Notes: generated by a model from the sequence alone, not told the origin. A stretch of 64,000 bases of DNA from Ralstonia sp. NFACC01 (GCF_900115545.1 NZ_FOWV01000002.1:124001-188000), one strand, 5' to 3'; shown: positions 1-8,258, counted from the stretch's first letter. Numbers and translations: made by a program.

Positions 1-891
1 GATCTGCACTTCGGTTTTCAGTTCTGCCAGCGCGTGGCGCGCGGTCTGAAAATCGAGGATAGATTTGCCGAAGGCCTGGCGCTCGCGCACGTAGCGCAGC
101 GTCCAATCAAGCGCGCCCTCGGCCGAAGCGATGGCACCGATGGCGATCTGCAGGCGCTCCCACGGCAGTTCCTGCATCAGGTAGGCAAAACCGCGATGTT
201 CCTCGCCGAGCAGGTTCGCGGCAGGCACGCGCACGTTGTCGAAGAACAGCTCCGCGGTGTCCTGCGCCTTCATGCCGACCTTCTTCAGGCGCTTGCCTTT
301 GCTGAAGCCCTCCATGGTGGTGTCGACGACAAAGAGGCTCGTGCCCTTGGCGCCGCCTTCCGGCGTGGTACGCGCCACGACGATCACCACATCTGCGTGC
401 CAGCCGTTGGTGATGAAGATCTTTGAGCCGTTGAGCACGTAGTGGCTGCCGTCGCTGCTCCGCGTGGCGGTGGTGCGCACGCCTTGCAGGTCGGAGCCGG
501 CTCCAGGCTCGGTCATGGCAATCGCGCCGATCATCTCTGCGCTCGCCAGCTTGGGCAGGTAGTGCTGTTTCAGCGCCTCGCTGCCGTAGTGCAGCAGATA
601 CGGCGCGACGATTTCCGAGTGCAGGCCGAAGCCCAGGCCTGTGGCGCCCGCGCGGGCAATCTCTTCGATCAGCACCGTGCTGTAGCGGATGTCGGCACCG
701 GCGCCGCCATAGGCCTCGGGCATGCTGGCGCAGTGGTAACCGGCGGCGGCCGCCTTTTCCCAGATGGTGCGGTCGACGTAGCCCTGGTCTTCCCAGCGCT
801 CGTGGTGGGGCAGGACTTCGGCGTCGATAAAGCGGCGGACGGATTCACGGAAGGTGTCGTGTTCAGCGTCGAACAGCGTGCGGGCAATCAT
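1..891 (-). CDS. Acyl-CoA dehydrogenase, C-terminus cut off by window edge
   Basis: The first 297 codons of an FAD-dependent acyl-CoA dehydrogenase are visible, reading leftward from an ATG at 891. The protein begins MIARTLFDAEHD. The N-terminal helical domain is followed by the family signature TEPGAGSDLQG in the middle domain (about residues 120-135), which contacts flavin and substrate, and by RQAFGKSILDFQ in the C-terminal helical domain. The usual catalytic glutamate lies beyond the edge and cannot be checked. Members oxidise acyl-CoA thioesters to enoyl-CoA and pass electrons to ETF in the cytoplasm. The chain length of the substrate cannot be read from this part. It is divergent from a GlxA-type regulator, which may control it. 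Confidence 0.9.
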   Translation of the reverse strand, partial: MIARTLFDAEHDTFRESVRRFIDAEVLPHHERWEDQGYVDRTIWEKAAAAGYHCASMPEAYGGAGADIRYSTVLIEEIARAGATGLGFGLHSEIVAPYLLHYGSEALKQHYLPKLASAEMIGAIAMTEPGAGSDLQGVRTTATRSSDGSHYVLNGSKIFITNGWHADVVIVVARTTPEGGAKGTSLFVVDTTMEGFSKGKRLKKVGMKAQDTAELFFDNVRVPAANLLGEEHRGFAYLMQELPWERLQIAIGAIASAEGALDWTLRYVRERQAFGKSILDFQTARHALAELKTEVQI

Positions 892-979
892 GGCGGCTCC
901 AGAATGGGCGGCAGATGGGTTGCCGTATTTCAACAAGGCCGCGACAATTCCGGTTGATCTGGATCGCCACTTTATTGAT

Positions 980-1999
980 ATGAAGCGCCAGCCGAAAGCT
1001 GCCTCCAAACGCGCCGGTTTGCACACGCGGGCGCGCATTGCCATCCTGCTGCCGCCGCGCCTGTTTGCCGGTTACGTGTTTCTGACCCAGGAGATGTTGC
1101 TGGTGGCCGGCACCATGCAGGCGCGCAGCGTGGATGTGATGGGCAGCCGGCTCTTCGATATCGATGTGTTGTCAGCCGATGGGGCGGCCGTCCGAAGCTT
1201 TGGCGATATGCCTGTGCCCGCCACCGCCGCGCTGACCGATGCGGCCTACGACGTCGTGATCGTGCCCGCACAGTTCGCCCCGGAGGCGACATTGGATGCG
1301 GAGGAGGCGCACATCGCCGATTGGCTGCGCAGGCGTTATGAGGCCGGCGCCCTGGTGGTCGGCATGAACGCAGCGCCGCTGTTCGCCAAGGCTGGCTTGC
1401 TGGATGGTTGTAGAGCGACCGGGCTGGCGAGCGAGCGCGCCTGGTTTGCACGGCATTTTCCAAACGTGCATTACACGCCCGACCGGCCGCTTGCGGTGGA
1501 TGGCCGCATCATCACCGTCAGCGGCATCAACCCCGCCGTGGACGCCTGCGCGTACGTCATCGATCACTGCCGCGGGGCAGGTGCGTCGCGGCGGATGCTG
1601 CGCACGGCGCTCACGCAATCCCTGCCGTCATACGAACACATGGCCGTGTGGACGGCTCAGTTCAAGCGCCACGGCGATGCGGCCATGCTCGCCATCCAGG
1701 ACATCGTCGAACGGGAACTGGCAGCGCCTCCAACGCTGGCGGAGCTGGCCGCCCAGGCAACAATGAGTGAGCGGACCTTGACGCGCCGGTTTGCCGCCGC
1801 CACCGGCAGTAACCTGCGGCGCTACGTGGCGACGCTGCGGCTGGAACTGGCGGCGTTTCTGCTGCGAACGGGCCGGCAGCCGCTCGATCACATTGCCGAT
1901 GAATGCGGCTACGGCAGCGTCAGCGCACTCAGCCGCGCGTTCTCTGCCGGCCAGGGTTGCAGCCCCTTGCAGTACCGGGCGCAGCACCGCACCCGCTGA
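980..1999 (+). CDS. GlxA-type transcriptional regulator (DJ-1/PfpI domain plus AraC HTH)
   Basis: This 339-residue cytoplasmic regulator has a DJ-1/PfpI-like N-terminal half (about residues 18-190, starting RIAILLPPRLFAGYVF) and a C-terminal AraC-type double helix-turn-helix (about 225-330, with TMSERTLTRRFAAATG and IADECGYGSVSALSRAF). I chose the ATG at 980 because the open frame upstream (from 854) would run into the divergent acyl-CoA dehydrogenase gene, and because family members begin close to the DJ-1 strand. The 88-bp gap to the divergent dehydrogenase gene should hold both promoters. The ligand is unknown; members of this family often sense amino-acid-like or amine metabolites. Confidence 0.85.
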   Translation: MKRQPKAASKRAGLHTRARIAILLPPRLFAGYVFLTQEMLLVAGTMQARSVDVMGSRLFDIDVLSADGAAVRSFGDMPVPATAALTDAAYDVVIVPAQFAPEATLDAEEAHIADWLRRRYEAGALVVGMNAAPLFAKAGLLDGCRATGLASERAWFARHFPNVHYTPDRPLAVDGRIITVSGINPAVDACAYVIDHCRGAGASRRMLRTALTQSLPSYEHMAVWTAQFKRHGDAAMLAIQDIVERELAAPPTLAELAAQATMSERTLTRRFAAATGSNLRRYVATLRLELAAFLLRTGRQPLDHIADECGYGSVSALSRAFSAGQGCSPLQYRAQHRTR

Positions 2000-2003
2000 A
2001 GTT

Positions 2004-2138
2004 TCACGGACGCAGCAGATCGAAGCCGGCCAGCAACACCACACCCGACAGCGCGGTCAGCGGTAACGAATGTTGGCCAAAGTACAGCAACGCGGCGGCC
2101 AGCCAACTGGCCGCGAAGAAAGCGCTCATGCGGTTCAT
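2004..2138 (-). CDS. Small hydrophobic membrane protein (44 residues)
   Basis: A 44-codon frame follows the tautomerase gene by 47 bases on the same strand. It starts at ATG 2138 with a good ribosome binding site (AGGTGA five bases upstream). The product begins MNRMSAFFAASWLAAALLY and has two hydrophobic stretches (about residues 5-20 and 26-42) separated by GQHSLP, so it would be a two-pass or hairpin inner-membrane peptide. It ends five bases from the stop of the convergent GlxA-type regulator. I do not recognise a family. Support comes from the binding site, the hydrophobic pattern and the operon position behind the MarR and tautomerase genes. Confidence 0.55.
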   Translation of the reverse strand: MNRMSAFFAASWLAAALLYFGQHSLPLTALSGVVLLAGFDLLRP

Positions 2139-2185
2139 GATGTCACCTGTTCTTTTGTTGGGTGGGAGAGACGCGGCCGGCACAT

Positions 2186-2578
2186 TTACGCGTGCTGGTA
2201 GCGGTATTCCTGCGTCTTGCCCCCGTAGCCGTAAGCTGCGGCGCGAACGTCCTGCACATAGATATAGCTCTCTTCGTGCAGATCGCCGAGTAGCTCAGCA
2301 AACGCCGTGAATGCCTCGGCGATGTACTGCGCCTTCTCCGCCTTGGTATTCGTTTCGTCCGTCACCTTGATGTCGAAATAGATGCTGTTCTTGCCTTGTG
2401 CGGCCAGCGTCTGCCCGCCGACGACCCAGTCTTCCGGGTCCACATAGTCGATGGCGATGGCCGTTACCTTCGGGTCTTTGCCCAGGATGCGAGAGGTGAG
2501 TTCCAGCAGCGTGCTGGAGATCTTCTGGGTCATTTCTGCAGAACGCTGGGCACTGACTTTGACGTTGAGGATGGGCAT
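2186..2578 (-). CDS. Tautomerase family protein (4-oxalocrotonate tautomerase/MIF superfamily)
   Basis: This 130-residue protein begins MPILNVKVS, so removal of Met exposes the amino-terminal proline used as general base in the tautomerase superfamily. The length is about twice that of a single 4-oxalocrotonate tautomerase unit, as in the MIF/CHMI-like fused beta-alpha-beta forms. Its natural substrate is not evident. It lies downstream of a MarR gene on the same strand, and a 13-base element in its upstream gap is nearly identical to one upstream of that marR gene, so MarR control is likely. A short membrane peptide gene follows. Confidence 0.8.
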   Translation of the reverse strand: MPILNVKVSAQRSAEMTQKISSTLLELTSRILGKDPKVTAIAIDYVDPEDWVVGGQTLAAQGKNSIYFDIKVTDETNTKAEKAQYIAEAFTAFAELLGDLHEESYIYVQDVRAAAYGYGGKTQEYRYQHA

Positions 2579-2595
2579 GATCGTTTCCCTTATTA

Positions 2596-2608
2596 GTTAG
2601 CAATGCAA
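2596..2608 (-). promoter_or_regulatory. Candidate MarR operator upstream of the tautomerase gene
   Basis: On the plus strand this reads GTTAGCAATGCAA. It matches GTTAGATATGCAA upstream of the marR gene at 11 of 13 positions, and both lie 18-27 bases ahead of a start codon. The surrounding gap is AT-rich. A shared site in front of regulator and target fits autoregulation plus target control. No binding data are implied. Confidence 0.45.
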
Positions 2609-2633
2609 TTATTTAATCAAAAAAAACGGACGC

Positions 2634-3050
2634 TCATGTCAGGGTGGAGCGCACACCTCGGATCTTCGTCACCGTATCGGTGAATTCGTTACTGCCAAGC
2701 ACGCGCTTCAACCTTGCGGTGACGGCGCCGCTTGCCTCGTTCAACGCTGCACCGATCTTGACCGCTTCCCGCGTCGGAAAGATGGCGGTCTCGCGGCCGT
2801 CGGCTTCCGTTTTGCGGCGTTCGATCAAGCCCTTGGCTTCCAGGCCATCCAGCGCGCGCGTTGCCGTGGGACGCGTGACCGACATCGCTTCCGACAGCTC
2901 GCTTTGCAGCATGCCCGGGCGGTCTACGATCGCACGGAGCATGAAGCCTTGCGGCGGCGTGAGATCGAACGGCGCAAAGGCGTCTGCCCAGACGCGGTCG
3001 AGCTTGCGGGCCAGGGCGGTGGTGTTGAAGTAGAGGCAGTGGTCGAACAT
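2634..3050 (-). CDS. MarR-family transcriptional regulator
   Basis: This 138-residue protein has a winged helix: FDLTPPQGFMLRAI, then LSEAMSVTRPTATRALDGLEAKG (about residues 52-75) as the recognition helix region, then the wing RRKTEADGRETAIF. MarR proteins are dimeric repressors released by small, often phenolic, ligands. It is transcribed toward the tautomerase gene, 55 bases away, and the two share an upstream sequence element. The long inverted repeat lies immediately upstream. Confidence 0.85.
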   Translation of the reverse strand: MFDHCLYFNTTALARKLDRVWADAFAPFDLTPPQGFMLRAIVDRPGMLQSELSEAMSVTRPTATRALDGLEAKGLIERRKTEADGRETAIFPTREAVKIGAALNEASGAVTARLKRVLGSNEFTDTVTKIRGVRSTLT

Positions 3051-3076
3051 GGTGATGTGGATGGTAGGGGATGATG

Positions 3077-3089
3077 GTTAGATATGCAA
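3077..3089 (-). promoter_or_regulatory. Candidate MarR autoregulatory site
   Basis: The plus strand reads GTTAGATATGCAA. Within it, GTTGCAT and ATCTAAC (minus strand) form an imperfect dyad with five of seven positions paired. It is the second copy of the element found upstream of the tautomerase gene and sits 27 bases upstream of the marR ATG. Confidence 0.45.
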
Positions 3090-3127
3090 CTTGTTTTTTT
3101 GTGTTGGTGGTCCACCTTTGTTTCGTA

Positions 3128-3603
3128 CCCTGCCGGGCACGACCTACTTTTCTTTGTCTTGCCAAAGAAAAGTAGGCAAAAGAAAGGCGCGCCCGAGATG
3201 GCGAAAGACTCCTTGAATTTGCGTAACCGGGCGGCGGTGGGGAAAACTCGCTTCGCTCAGACAGTTCCCCACCTTTTTTCCGCCCGCTTACGAAAATTCA
3301 AGGCGCCATCAAGGGCTCAACGTCAAAAGAAAAAGGCCAACCCGTCGCGAGGCTGGCCTTTTCGTTTGGGCTTGTGCCCCGACGGTTTGGCTGTTGTCGT
3401 TTGACTTTCCCTGCCCTAGATGGCGCCTTGAATTTCTGTAAGCGGGCGGAAAAAGGAAGGAGGCTTGTCTGAGCGAAGCGAGTTTGCCTCCTTCCCCGCA
3501 CGGTTACAGAAATTCATGGAATGGGTCGCCATCTCGGGCGCGCATTTCTTTGCTTACTTTCTTTGGGCAAGACCAAAGAAAGTGAGTCAGCCCCGGCAGG
3601 GGA
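3128..3603. repeat. Long imperfect inverted repeat (two arms of about 190 bp)
   Basis: The left arm (3128-3316) and the reverse complement of the right arm (3413-3603) can be aligned along their whole length. Both contain CCTGCCGGG, a TTTCTTTG...CAAAGAAA hairpin, GCGCGCCCGAGATGGCGA, ACTCGCTTCGCTCAGACA and CCGCCCGCTTAC, and both end in AAGGCGCCATC. Each arm carries its own inner hairpin near its outer end; the left one (about 3147-3178) has a perfect 13-base stem. Short frames in the arms encode similar basic peptides because of the repeat and look non-coding. The element fills the gap between the marR gene and the end of the TonB receptor gene. It has no transposase gene. Confidence 0.8.
3331..3362. 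terminator. Bidirectional intrinsic terminator in the centre of the inverted repeat
   Basis: AAAAGGCCA at 3331-3339 pairs with TGGCCTTTT at 3354-3362 around a 14-base loop, which could pair further inside. The A and T tracts on either side give a terminator in both directions. On the minus strand it would end transcripts of the iron-uptake operon. Confidence 0.7.
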
Positions 3604-3653
3604 TGAAATAAGGGGCGCACCAACAACACGAAACAAAAGCAAAAACAGAAAAA

Positions 3654-5840
3654 TCAAAAATAAACCGTAGCACTAGCCCTAAACGTCCGAGGCGCCCCCT
3701 GCACCAGAATGAACCCCCAACTCGGCAACCAGTACTTCTCATTCGTCAGGTTGTCGACATTGAACCGCAGCGTCACCGGCTTGCCGCCCACCTTGGTCGA
3801 ATACCGCGCCCCCACATCAAACGTGTGATACCCCGGCACGATGTTGCTGTTGTCGGCTTCAAGCGCCGAGTTGCCGACGTACTGGCCACCTGCCGACAGC
3901 ACGAGCCCCGGCACCGGCGGCACGGCATATTCCACATATGCCGTCGCCTTGAAGCGTGGCGATCCATAGGCGCGTTTTCCCAGCACGGAGGCATCGGATT
4001 CCGTATTCTCGGAATTCATGAACAGCACCCCGCCCAGCAGCGTCCAGTCACGCGCGAGCTTGCCGCGTGCGCTCAATTCGAGCCCGCGATAACGCGTCAT
4101 GCCGTCTTGCGTATAGACGTTGTCCGGCCGCAGATACGCCAGCCCGCGCTGCACCTGGAACAGCGCCGCGCCGAATGTCCAGTCGTGCAGTTCGGCCTTG
4201 GCACCTACCTCCACCTGCTTGCTCTTGAGCGGCCCGAATACCGTGCCCGCGTTGAGTGCTGTGATCGGTGCGCTGGCACCGGCCTCCAGCGATTCCACAT
4301 AGCTCGTGTACAGCGTCACCGGCTGCACGGGTTTGAACATCACCGCCAGCGTGGGCGTGATCGGCTCGCGAGTGTATTTGGCCGAAGTGCTGCCGTCGGC
4401 GTTGTAGCCGGTCTGGTTGAAACGCGTATAGCGCAACCCGCCAAGCACCGACCAGTGCTCGTTGAACTTGGCCGTGTCGCTGGCAAAGACGGCGGTCTGG
4501 TCGATCCGGGACGTGCGAGCCAGACCGTCGGACGCGGGCACCCGCATCGGTGTCGCCCCCGACGACACGAACGCGGACGTGTCGTAGAGGTTGCCGGTGC
4601 CGAGCAGCGTGGAAGCAAAGCCGCCCGTGGCTTGCGTGAGACTCTGCCATGACGTGCCGAAGACGAGGTCATGCTCGATCGAACCCGTGCGCACCTTGCC
4701 GTTGGCTATCACCTGCGCCTGGCTGTACTGATAGCGCTGGTACGAGCTGTACTGCAACTCGCTGAAGTTGCCCGCGTTGTCCGTCAGCTGGATCGCGCTG
4801 TCGGCATTGCCTCGGTTCTGCTGCGTGTAGCGATAGGCGGCGCGCACGTTCCAATCTGGCGTGGCGGCCCAGTTCAGTTCGGTGCCGACGGATTTGATCT
4901 CGGTCTCGTAATACGACCCGCGCGACGACACGCGTTGGCTGCCGTCAATGGCGCGCGGCGTGCGCACGAACTCCGTGACCGGCACACCAAAATCCTGGCC
5001 GGGGATGATGCCGTAGTAGGCGCCCTGCACGTTGCGCTGCATGTACAGGCCGTCGAACGACCACTGCAGATCAGGCGTGATGCGCGCATCGAGCGCGAGC
5101 GATGCGGAGTCGCGCTTGATATGGCCGCCGTCAACAAAGGTGCCGCCTTCTTCATGCACCATACCCAGGCGCGCGCCCAGGGCCTTGGTCGGGCCGAAGC
5201 GCCCGCCCATATCGATCGATTCCTTCAGCGTGCCGCCGCTGGTAAAGCCGAACGTGGCGCTGCCGCCAAAGGTGTTGGTCGGGCGTTTGGTGACGAAATT
5301 GGCGATGCCGCCCGGGGTGCCGAAGCCATACATGAAACCCGATAGCCCCTTGAGCAGTTCCACACGTTCGAAGTGTTCGAGCGGAACATCGCTGCCCCAG
5401 TTGGGGACGGCTAGGCCGTCGACCTTGTAGCCCTCCAGCAAGTCGAGCTGCAAGCCGCGGATGGTGATGTTCGACGCCTCGCCGATGTAGCCGTCGTTGT
5501 TGGCGGTGACCGCCGGATCGCCCTTGAACACCTCCCCGATGGTCTGCGCCTGACGGTTCTGGATCAGCTCCTGCGTGGCAACGTTGATGGTGAACGGCGT
5601 ATCGAGCACGGCCTTGTCGCCCAGTGCGCCGGTGCTGGCCTGTTTCGCACCGTAGGCGGCGGGTTTGCCTGCGGTGACTTGCGTGGCGGGCAGGTCGACC
5701 TGCGTGGTTGTCTGCTGCGCGTAGGCCGATGCGGCTGCGCCCATGGCGACGAATGCCAGCGCGAGCCGGCGTGCCAGCGGCGTTGGGCGAAGGCAGGCGA
5801 TAGGACAGCGTGAAGCGGGTGGTAAAGCAGCGGCTCGCAT
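3654..5840 (-). CDS. TonB-dependent siderophore receptor
   Basis: This 728-residue outer-membrane receptor imports ferric siderophore using TonB energy. A long signal peptide (about residues 1-41, ending ASAYA) is followed by a short stretch that may hold the TonB box, a plug domain (about 60-200, with FKGDPAVTANNDGY, ITIRGLQLDLLEGYKVDG and GTPGGIANFVTKRP) and a C-terminal barrel ending RASATVYF with the terminal phenylalanine. There is no N-terminal STN signalling domain, so it is not a FecA/FpvA-type transducer. I chose ATG 5840 because GGGGAGC lies just upstream and the frame above it lacks a signal peptide. It is the last gene of a Fur-box operon. The siderophore is not identifiable. Confidence 0.92.
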   Translation of the reverse strand: MRAAALPPASRCPIACLRPTPLARRLALAFVAMGAAASAYAQQTTTQVDLPATQVTAGKPAAYGAKQASTGALGDKAVLDTPFTINVATQELIQNRQAQTIGEVFKGDPAVTANNDGYIGEASNITIRGLQLDLLEGYKVDGLAVPNWGSDVPLEHFERVELLKGLSGFMYGFGTPGGIANFVTKRPTNTFGGSATFGFTSGGTLKESIDMGGRFGPTKALGARLGMVHEEGGTFVDGGHIKRDSASLALDARITPDLQWSFDGLYMQRNVQGAYYGIIPGQDFGVPVTEFVRTPRAIDGSQRVSSRGSYYETEIKSVGTELNWAATPDWNVRAAYRYTQQNRGNADSAIQLTDNAGNFSELQYSSYQRYQYSQAQVIANGKVRTGSIEHDLVFGTSWQSLTQATGGFASTLLGTGNLYDTSAFVSSGATPMRVPASDGLARTSRIDQTAVFASDTAKFNEHWSVLGGLRYTRFNQTGYNADGSTSAKYTREPITPTLAVMFKPVQPVTLYTSYVESLEAGASAPITALNAGTVFGPLKSKQVEVGAKAELHDWTFGAALFQVQRGLAYLRPDNVYTQDGMTRYRGLELSARGKLARDWTLLGGVLFMNSENTESDASVLGKRAYGSPRFKATAYVEYAVPPVPGLVLSAGGQYVGNSALEADNSNIVPGYHTFDVGARYSTKVGGKPVTLRFNVDNLTNEKYWLPSWGFILVQGAPRTFRASATVYF

Positions 5841-5958
5841 GATCAAGCTCCCCTGGATCAATGTTGTGTGCAGGCGTGCGCAGTCGCGTGCGTGCCGGCG
5901 AGCGGCATGCGCGAGTCCTGTGCGGGTGGTTGTGGTTTCTTGGTGGCGGCGTGTAGAG

Positions 5959-7581
5959 CTATGGCTCTCTGGCGACGCTCGGATGCAGGTCGTTGCCCAC
6001 GCGCGATTCACGCGCCGGCATGGCCCAGACAGAATCGGGCGCACCGTGGCGCGCCCGGCGCAGCGTCGCGCGCGCAAGGCCGACAAAGCCGCACGCGAGC
6101 GCTAGTGCGCCCAGGTCGAAACCGGCCACCATCCAGTCGCCACGCGCCATCGTGCGCAGGAGGTGGTCACCGGTGACGATGGCATTGGTGACCGGTGCAA
6201 GCATGGCTGCGAAGGCGGCAGCGCTCAGCAGTTCGACGGCGCCGCGTGCTGGCGGCCGCAGCATCGCCCAGGCAATCGCCGCGAAGAACACGGTGTAGTA
6301 CGTCACGCCCATCGAACGCTCGGGCCACAGCAGCGCCGCCGGGAATGTCGCCATGACGCCGACGCAGCATCCGATGCACACGCCAACCGTGGCGCGCGCC
6401 AGCAGCTGATGCACGCGTGGCTGATCGGCCTTGCGTTGCTTGCGGCGCGATTCGATCCACAGCAGGTTGCCCGAGTAGAAGACGAACGCCCCCGCCAGCC
6501 CCATCACGAGATACGCGAGACGCAGGACGATGTCGCCGTAAGTGCCGAAGTGCAGGCCGTAGACAAGGCTGTAGATGGCGTGATTGGTGTCGCGCGCATC
6601 GGGTGTCTGGTTGCCGACGAGCTTGCCGCTGTCGGGCTGGTTGGCAGCCGCGCGAATCGCCAACGAACCGTAGTCGCCGACCGCTCGTGTGCTGCTGCCG
6701 CGCAGTTCCGCCACGGCATTTGCATCGCCAATGTGCTGGTAGTGGATCGACTTGACGGTGAAATTCGGATCGGCCAATTCGCGTGCACGGGCGAGCAGTT
6801 GCTCAGCCGGCAACATCGGCGCCGCATGATTGGCCGCAACCACCGTGCCGGCCGCCGTCGTCACACGCGGCACCGCATCGAACAGCTCGCCGTTGAGCGC
6901 TACGGTGTTGAACACGGTCATCAGTACGATGCTCAGACACAGCACCGGCGCGGTGATCGCAAAGATCAGGTGGAAGGGCAGGCTGAACAGTCCGAGCACG
7001 TTGTGTATGTCCATCCAGAAGCGCTTGAGGTTGCGCCCCGGGCGCACGGCCAGCAGATCCTTCTTCAAACGCGGCAGGTGCAGCAGCACGCCCGAGATGA
7101 GCGCCACGCCATAGAGCACCGAAATCGCGCCCATGAAGTACATACCCGGTTCTTCCAGACCCAGCGAGTAGTGCAGCCGATTCAGGAAATTGGCCAGCTC
7201 GCCCTTCGACGGCTCGATCGACAGATCTTTCGGCGAGGTCCTGCCCGCAGCGAGCCCACTGCCGGTCGTCATTTGCCAATCGCCCTTGCTGTTCTGCCAA
7301 TACGCGGAGAAATCCGGCTCGCCCTCGTTGGGGAAGATGACGTACGCGCTCGCGGCAGCGGCCGGGTGCGTGCGCACCAGCGCGTTCACGAAGTGATCGA
7401 TATCGGCCGGCTTGGTGGCAACGGCGGAACGGTCAGCGCGCAGCGGGTTCTGCCACGCATGCAGTTCTTCATGGAACACAGTGAGCGCGCCCGCAAAGAA
7501 CGCGATGAACAGCGCCCAGCCCGCTATCAGGCCCACCCAGGTATGCAGCGTCTGATACAGACGTAAGGTCGTCGATTTCAT
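5959..7581 (-). CDS. PepSY-associated inner-membrane protein
   Basis: This 540-residue protein begins MKSTTLRLYQTLHTWVGLIAG, a typical start for the PepSY_TM family. The first transmembrane helix (about residues 13-36) precedes a large periplasmic PepSY region, then helices around MGAISVLYGVALISGVLLHL, FHLIFAITAPVLCLSIVL and YLVMGLAGAFVFYSG and further C-terminal helices. Histidines recur at the membrane edges (HTWVG, FHEELH, HLP, DIHNVLGL), consistent with haem or metal handling. Family members beside TonB receptors are thought to reduce or release iron from imported chelates; that role is inference here. The start at 7581 lies seven bases after the DUF3649 stop. Confidence 0.85.
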   Translation of the reverse strand: MKSTTLRLYQTLHTWVGLIAGWALFIAFFAGALTVFHEELHAWQNPLRADRSAVATKPADIDHFVNALVRTHPAAAASAYVIFPNEGEPDFSAYWQNSKGDWQMTTGSGLAAGRTSPKDLSIEPSKGELANFLNRLHYSLGLEEPGMYFMGAISVLYGVALISGVLLHLPRLKKDLLAVRPGRNLKRFWMDIHNVLGLFSLPFHLIFAITAPVLCLSIVLMTVFNTVALNGELFDAVPRVTTAAGTVVAANHAAPMLPAEQLLARARELADPNFTVKSIHYQHIGDANAVAELRGSSTRAVGDYGSLAIRAAANQPDSGKLVGNQTPDARDTNHAIYSLVYGLHFGTYGDIVLRLAYLVMGLAGAFVFYSGNLLWIESRRKQRKADQPRVHQLLARATVGVCIGCCVGVMATFPAALLWPERSMGVTYYTVFFAAIAWAMLRPPARGAVELLSAAAFAAMLAPVTNAIVTGDHLLRTMARGDWMVAGFDLGALALACGFVGLARATLRRARHGAPDSVWAMPARESRVGNDLHPSVAREP

Positions 7582-7588
7582 GGCGAGG

Positions 7589-7855
7589 TCAGGCCACCAA
7601 CAGGCGCGGCAGCCACAGCGCGCCGTATGACACGGCATTGGCGGCCGCCAGCACGGTCCACGCGCGGGCACTGGTCGGAAACAACACGCTTACGCTGATG
7701 ATCACGGCCCACAGCGGCAGGCACACGAGCAGGGCGCCGATGACGCCGCTTTCCCAGCCGCCCGGCAGCCACAGGATCGCCAGCGTGCACAGCGCGACCG
7801 ACAACGGCAGCCCGAGCACGGTACCGGCCAGCCACTTGGTGCCCATGCCGGTCAT
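7589..7855 (-). CDS. DUF3649-like small membrane protein of the iron operon
   Basis: This 88-residue protein has three hydrophobic segments (LAGTVLGLPLSVALCTLAIL, VIGALLVCLPLWAVIISVSV and a C-terminal segment AWTVLAAANAVSY). Its pattern and place between a DUF3325-like gene and a PepSY gene match the small DUF3649 proteins that accompany siderophore receptors. The start at 7855 gives a four-base ATGA overlap with the preceding gene, which implies translational coupling. Its biochemical role is unknown. Confidence 0.7.
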   Translation of the reverse strand: MTGMGTKWLAGTVLGLPLSVALCTLAILWLPGGWESGVIGALLVCLPLWAVIISVSVLFPTSARAWTVLAAANAVSYGALWLPRLLVA

Positions 7856-8136
7856 GACCGTGCCCCAACGCCTGCACGCCGTTGATGTGTCCACGCACCC
7901 AACATGGGCCATAGCGACAAGGCCCCCGTCACCACCAGCGCCACCGCGATGGTTGCCCCCGGCCAGCCGAGCGCGTCGTTCCACAGCGCGACGGCAATGA
8001 CCGACAACGCAACGGCGGCGCTACACAGCGCGCGCCCACGCAGGCGCGAAGCGGGCGCGAGCAGCACTTGATTGGGCGCGGCCGCATACAGGCAGCCCGC
8101 CGCCAGCAGCCCGAGCAGGAGGGCAATACCGTGCAT
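7852..8136 (-). CDS. DUF3325-like small membrane protein, first gene of the iron operon
   Basis: This 94-residue protein begins MHGIALLLGLLAAGCLYAA and has about three transmembrane segments. I prefer ATG 8136. An in-frame GTG at 8163 lies almost against the Fur box and has no ribosome binding site. The protein resembles the DUF3325 family commonly found as first gene of TonB/PepSY operons. Function is unknown. Transcription would run on through DUF3649, PepSY and the TonB receptor. Confidence 0.7.
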   Translation of the reverse strand: MHGIALLLGLLAAGCLYAAAPNQVLLAPASRLRGRALCSAAVALSVIAVALWNDALGWPGATIAVALVVTGALSLWPMLGAWTHQRRAGVGARS

Positions 8137-8167
8137 GGCAGTGTTCAGTTTTGTTGAGAACACAAAT

Positions 8168-8186
8168 GATAATGATTCGTATTAAA
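8168..8186 (-). promoter_or_regulatory. Fur box upstream of the iron-uptake operon
   Basis: The plus strand reads GATAATGATTCGTATTAAA. It matches the classical 19-base Fur consensus at 13 positions, including an unbroken GATAATGAT half. It lies 32 bases upstream of the first gene of an operon for siderophore uptake, so iron-dependent repression by Fur is very likely. Confidence 0.75.
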
Positions 8187-8258
8187 TTACACAAGCCAAG
8201 AGGATTCGCGGATTGGGATGGGGAATTGACGTGCTACCGCGAGTGCGGACGTTGGCCA

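Noticed and set aside
3084-3501. Two short basic open frames with similar peptides in the inverted repeat
   Set aside because: Their likeness comes from the repeat itself. There is no ribosome binding site and the frames are interrupted or shifted between arms.
8137-8163. GTG 8163 as start of the DUF3325-like gene
   Set aside because: It lies against the Fur box without a ribosome binding site. ATG 8136 starts directly at the hydrophobic segment typical of the family.
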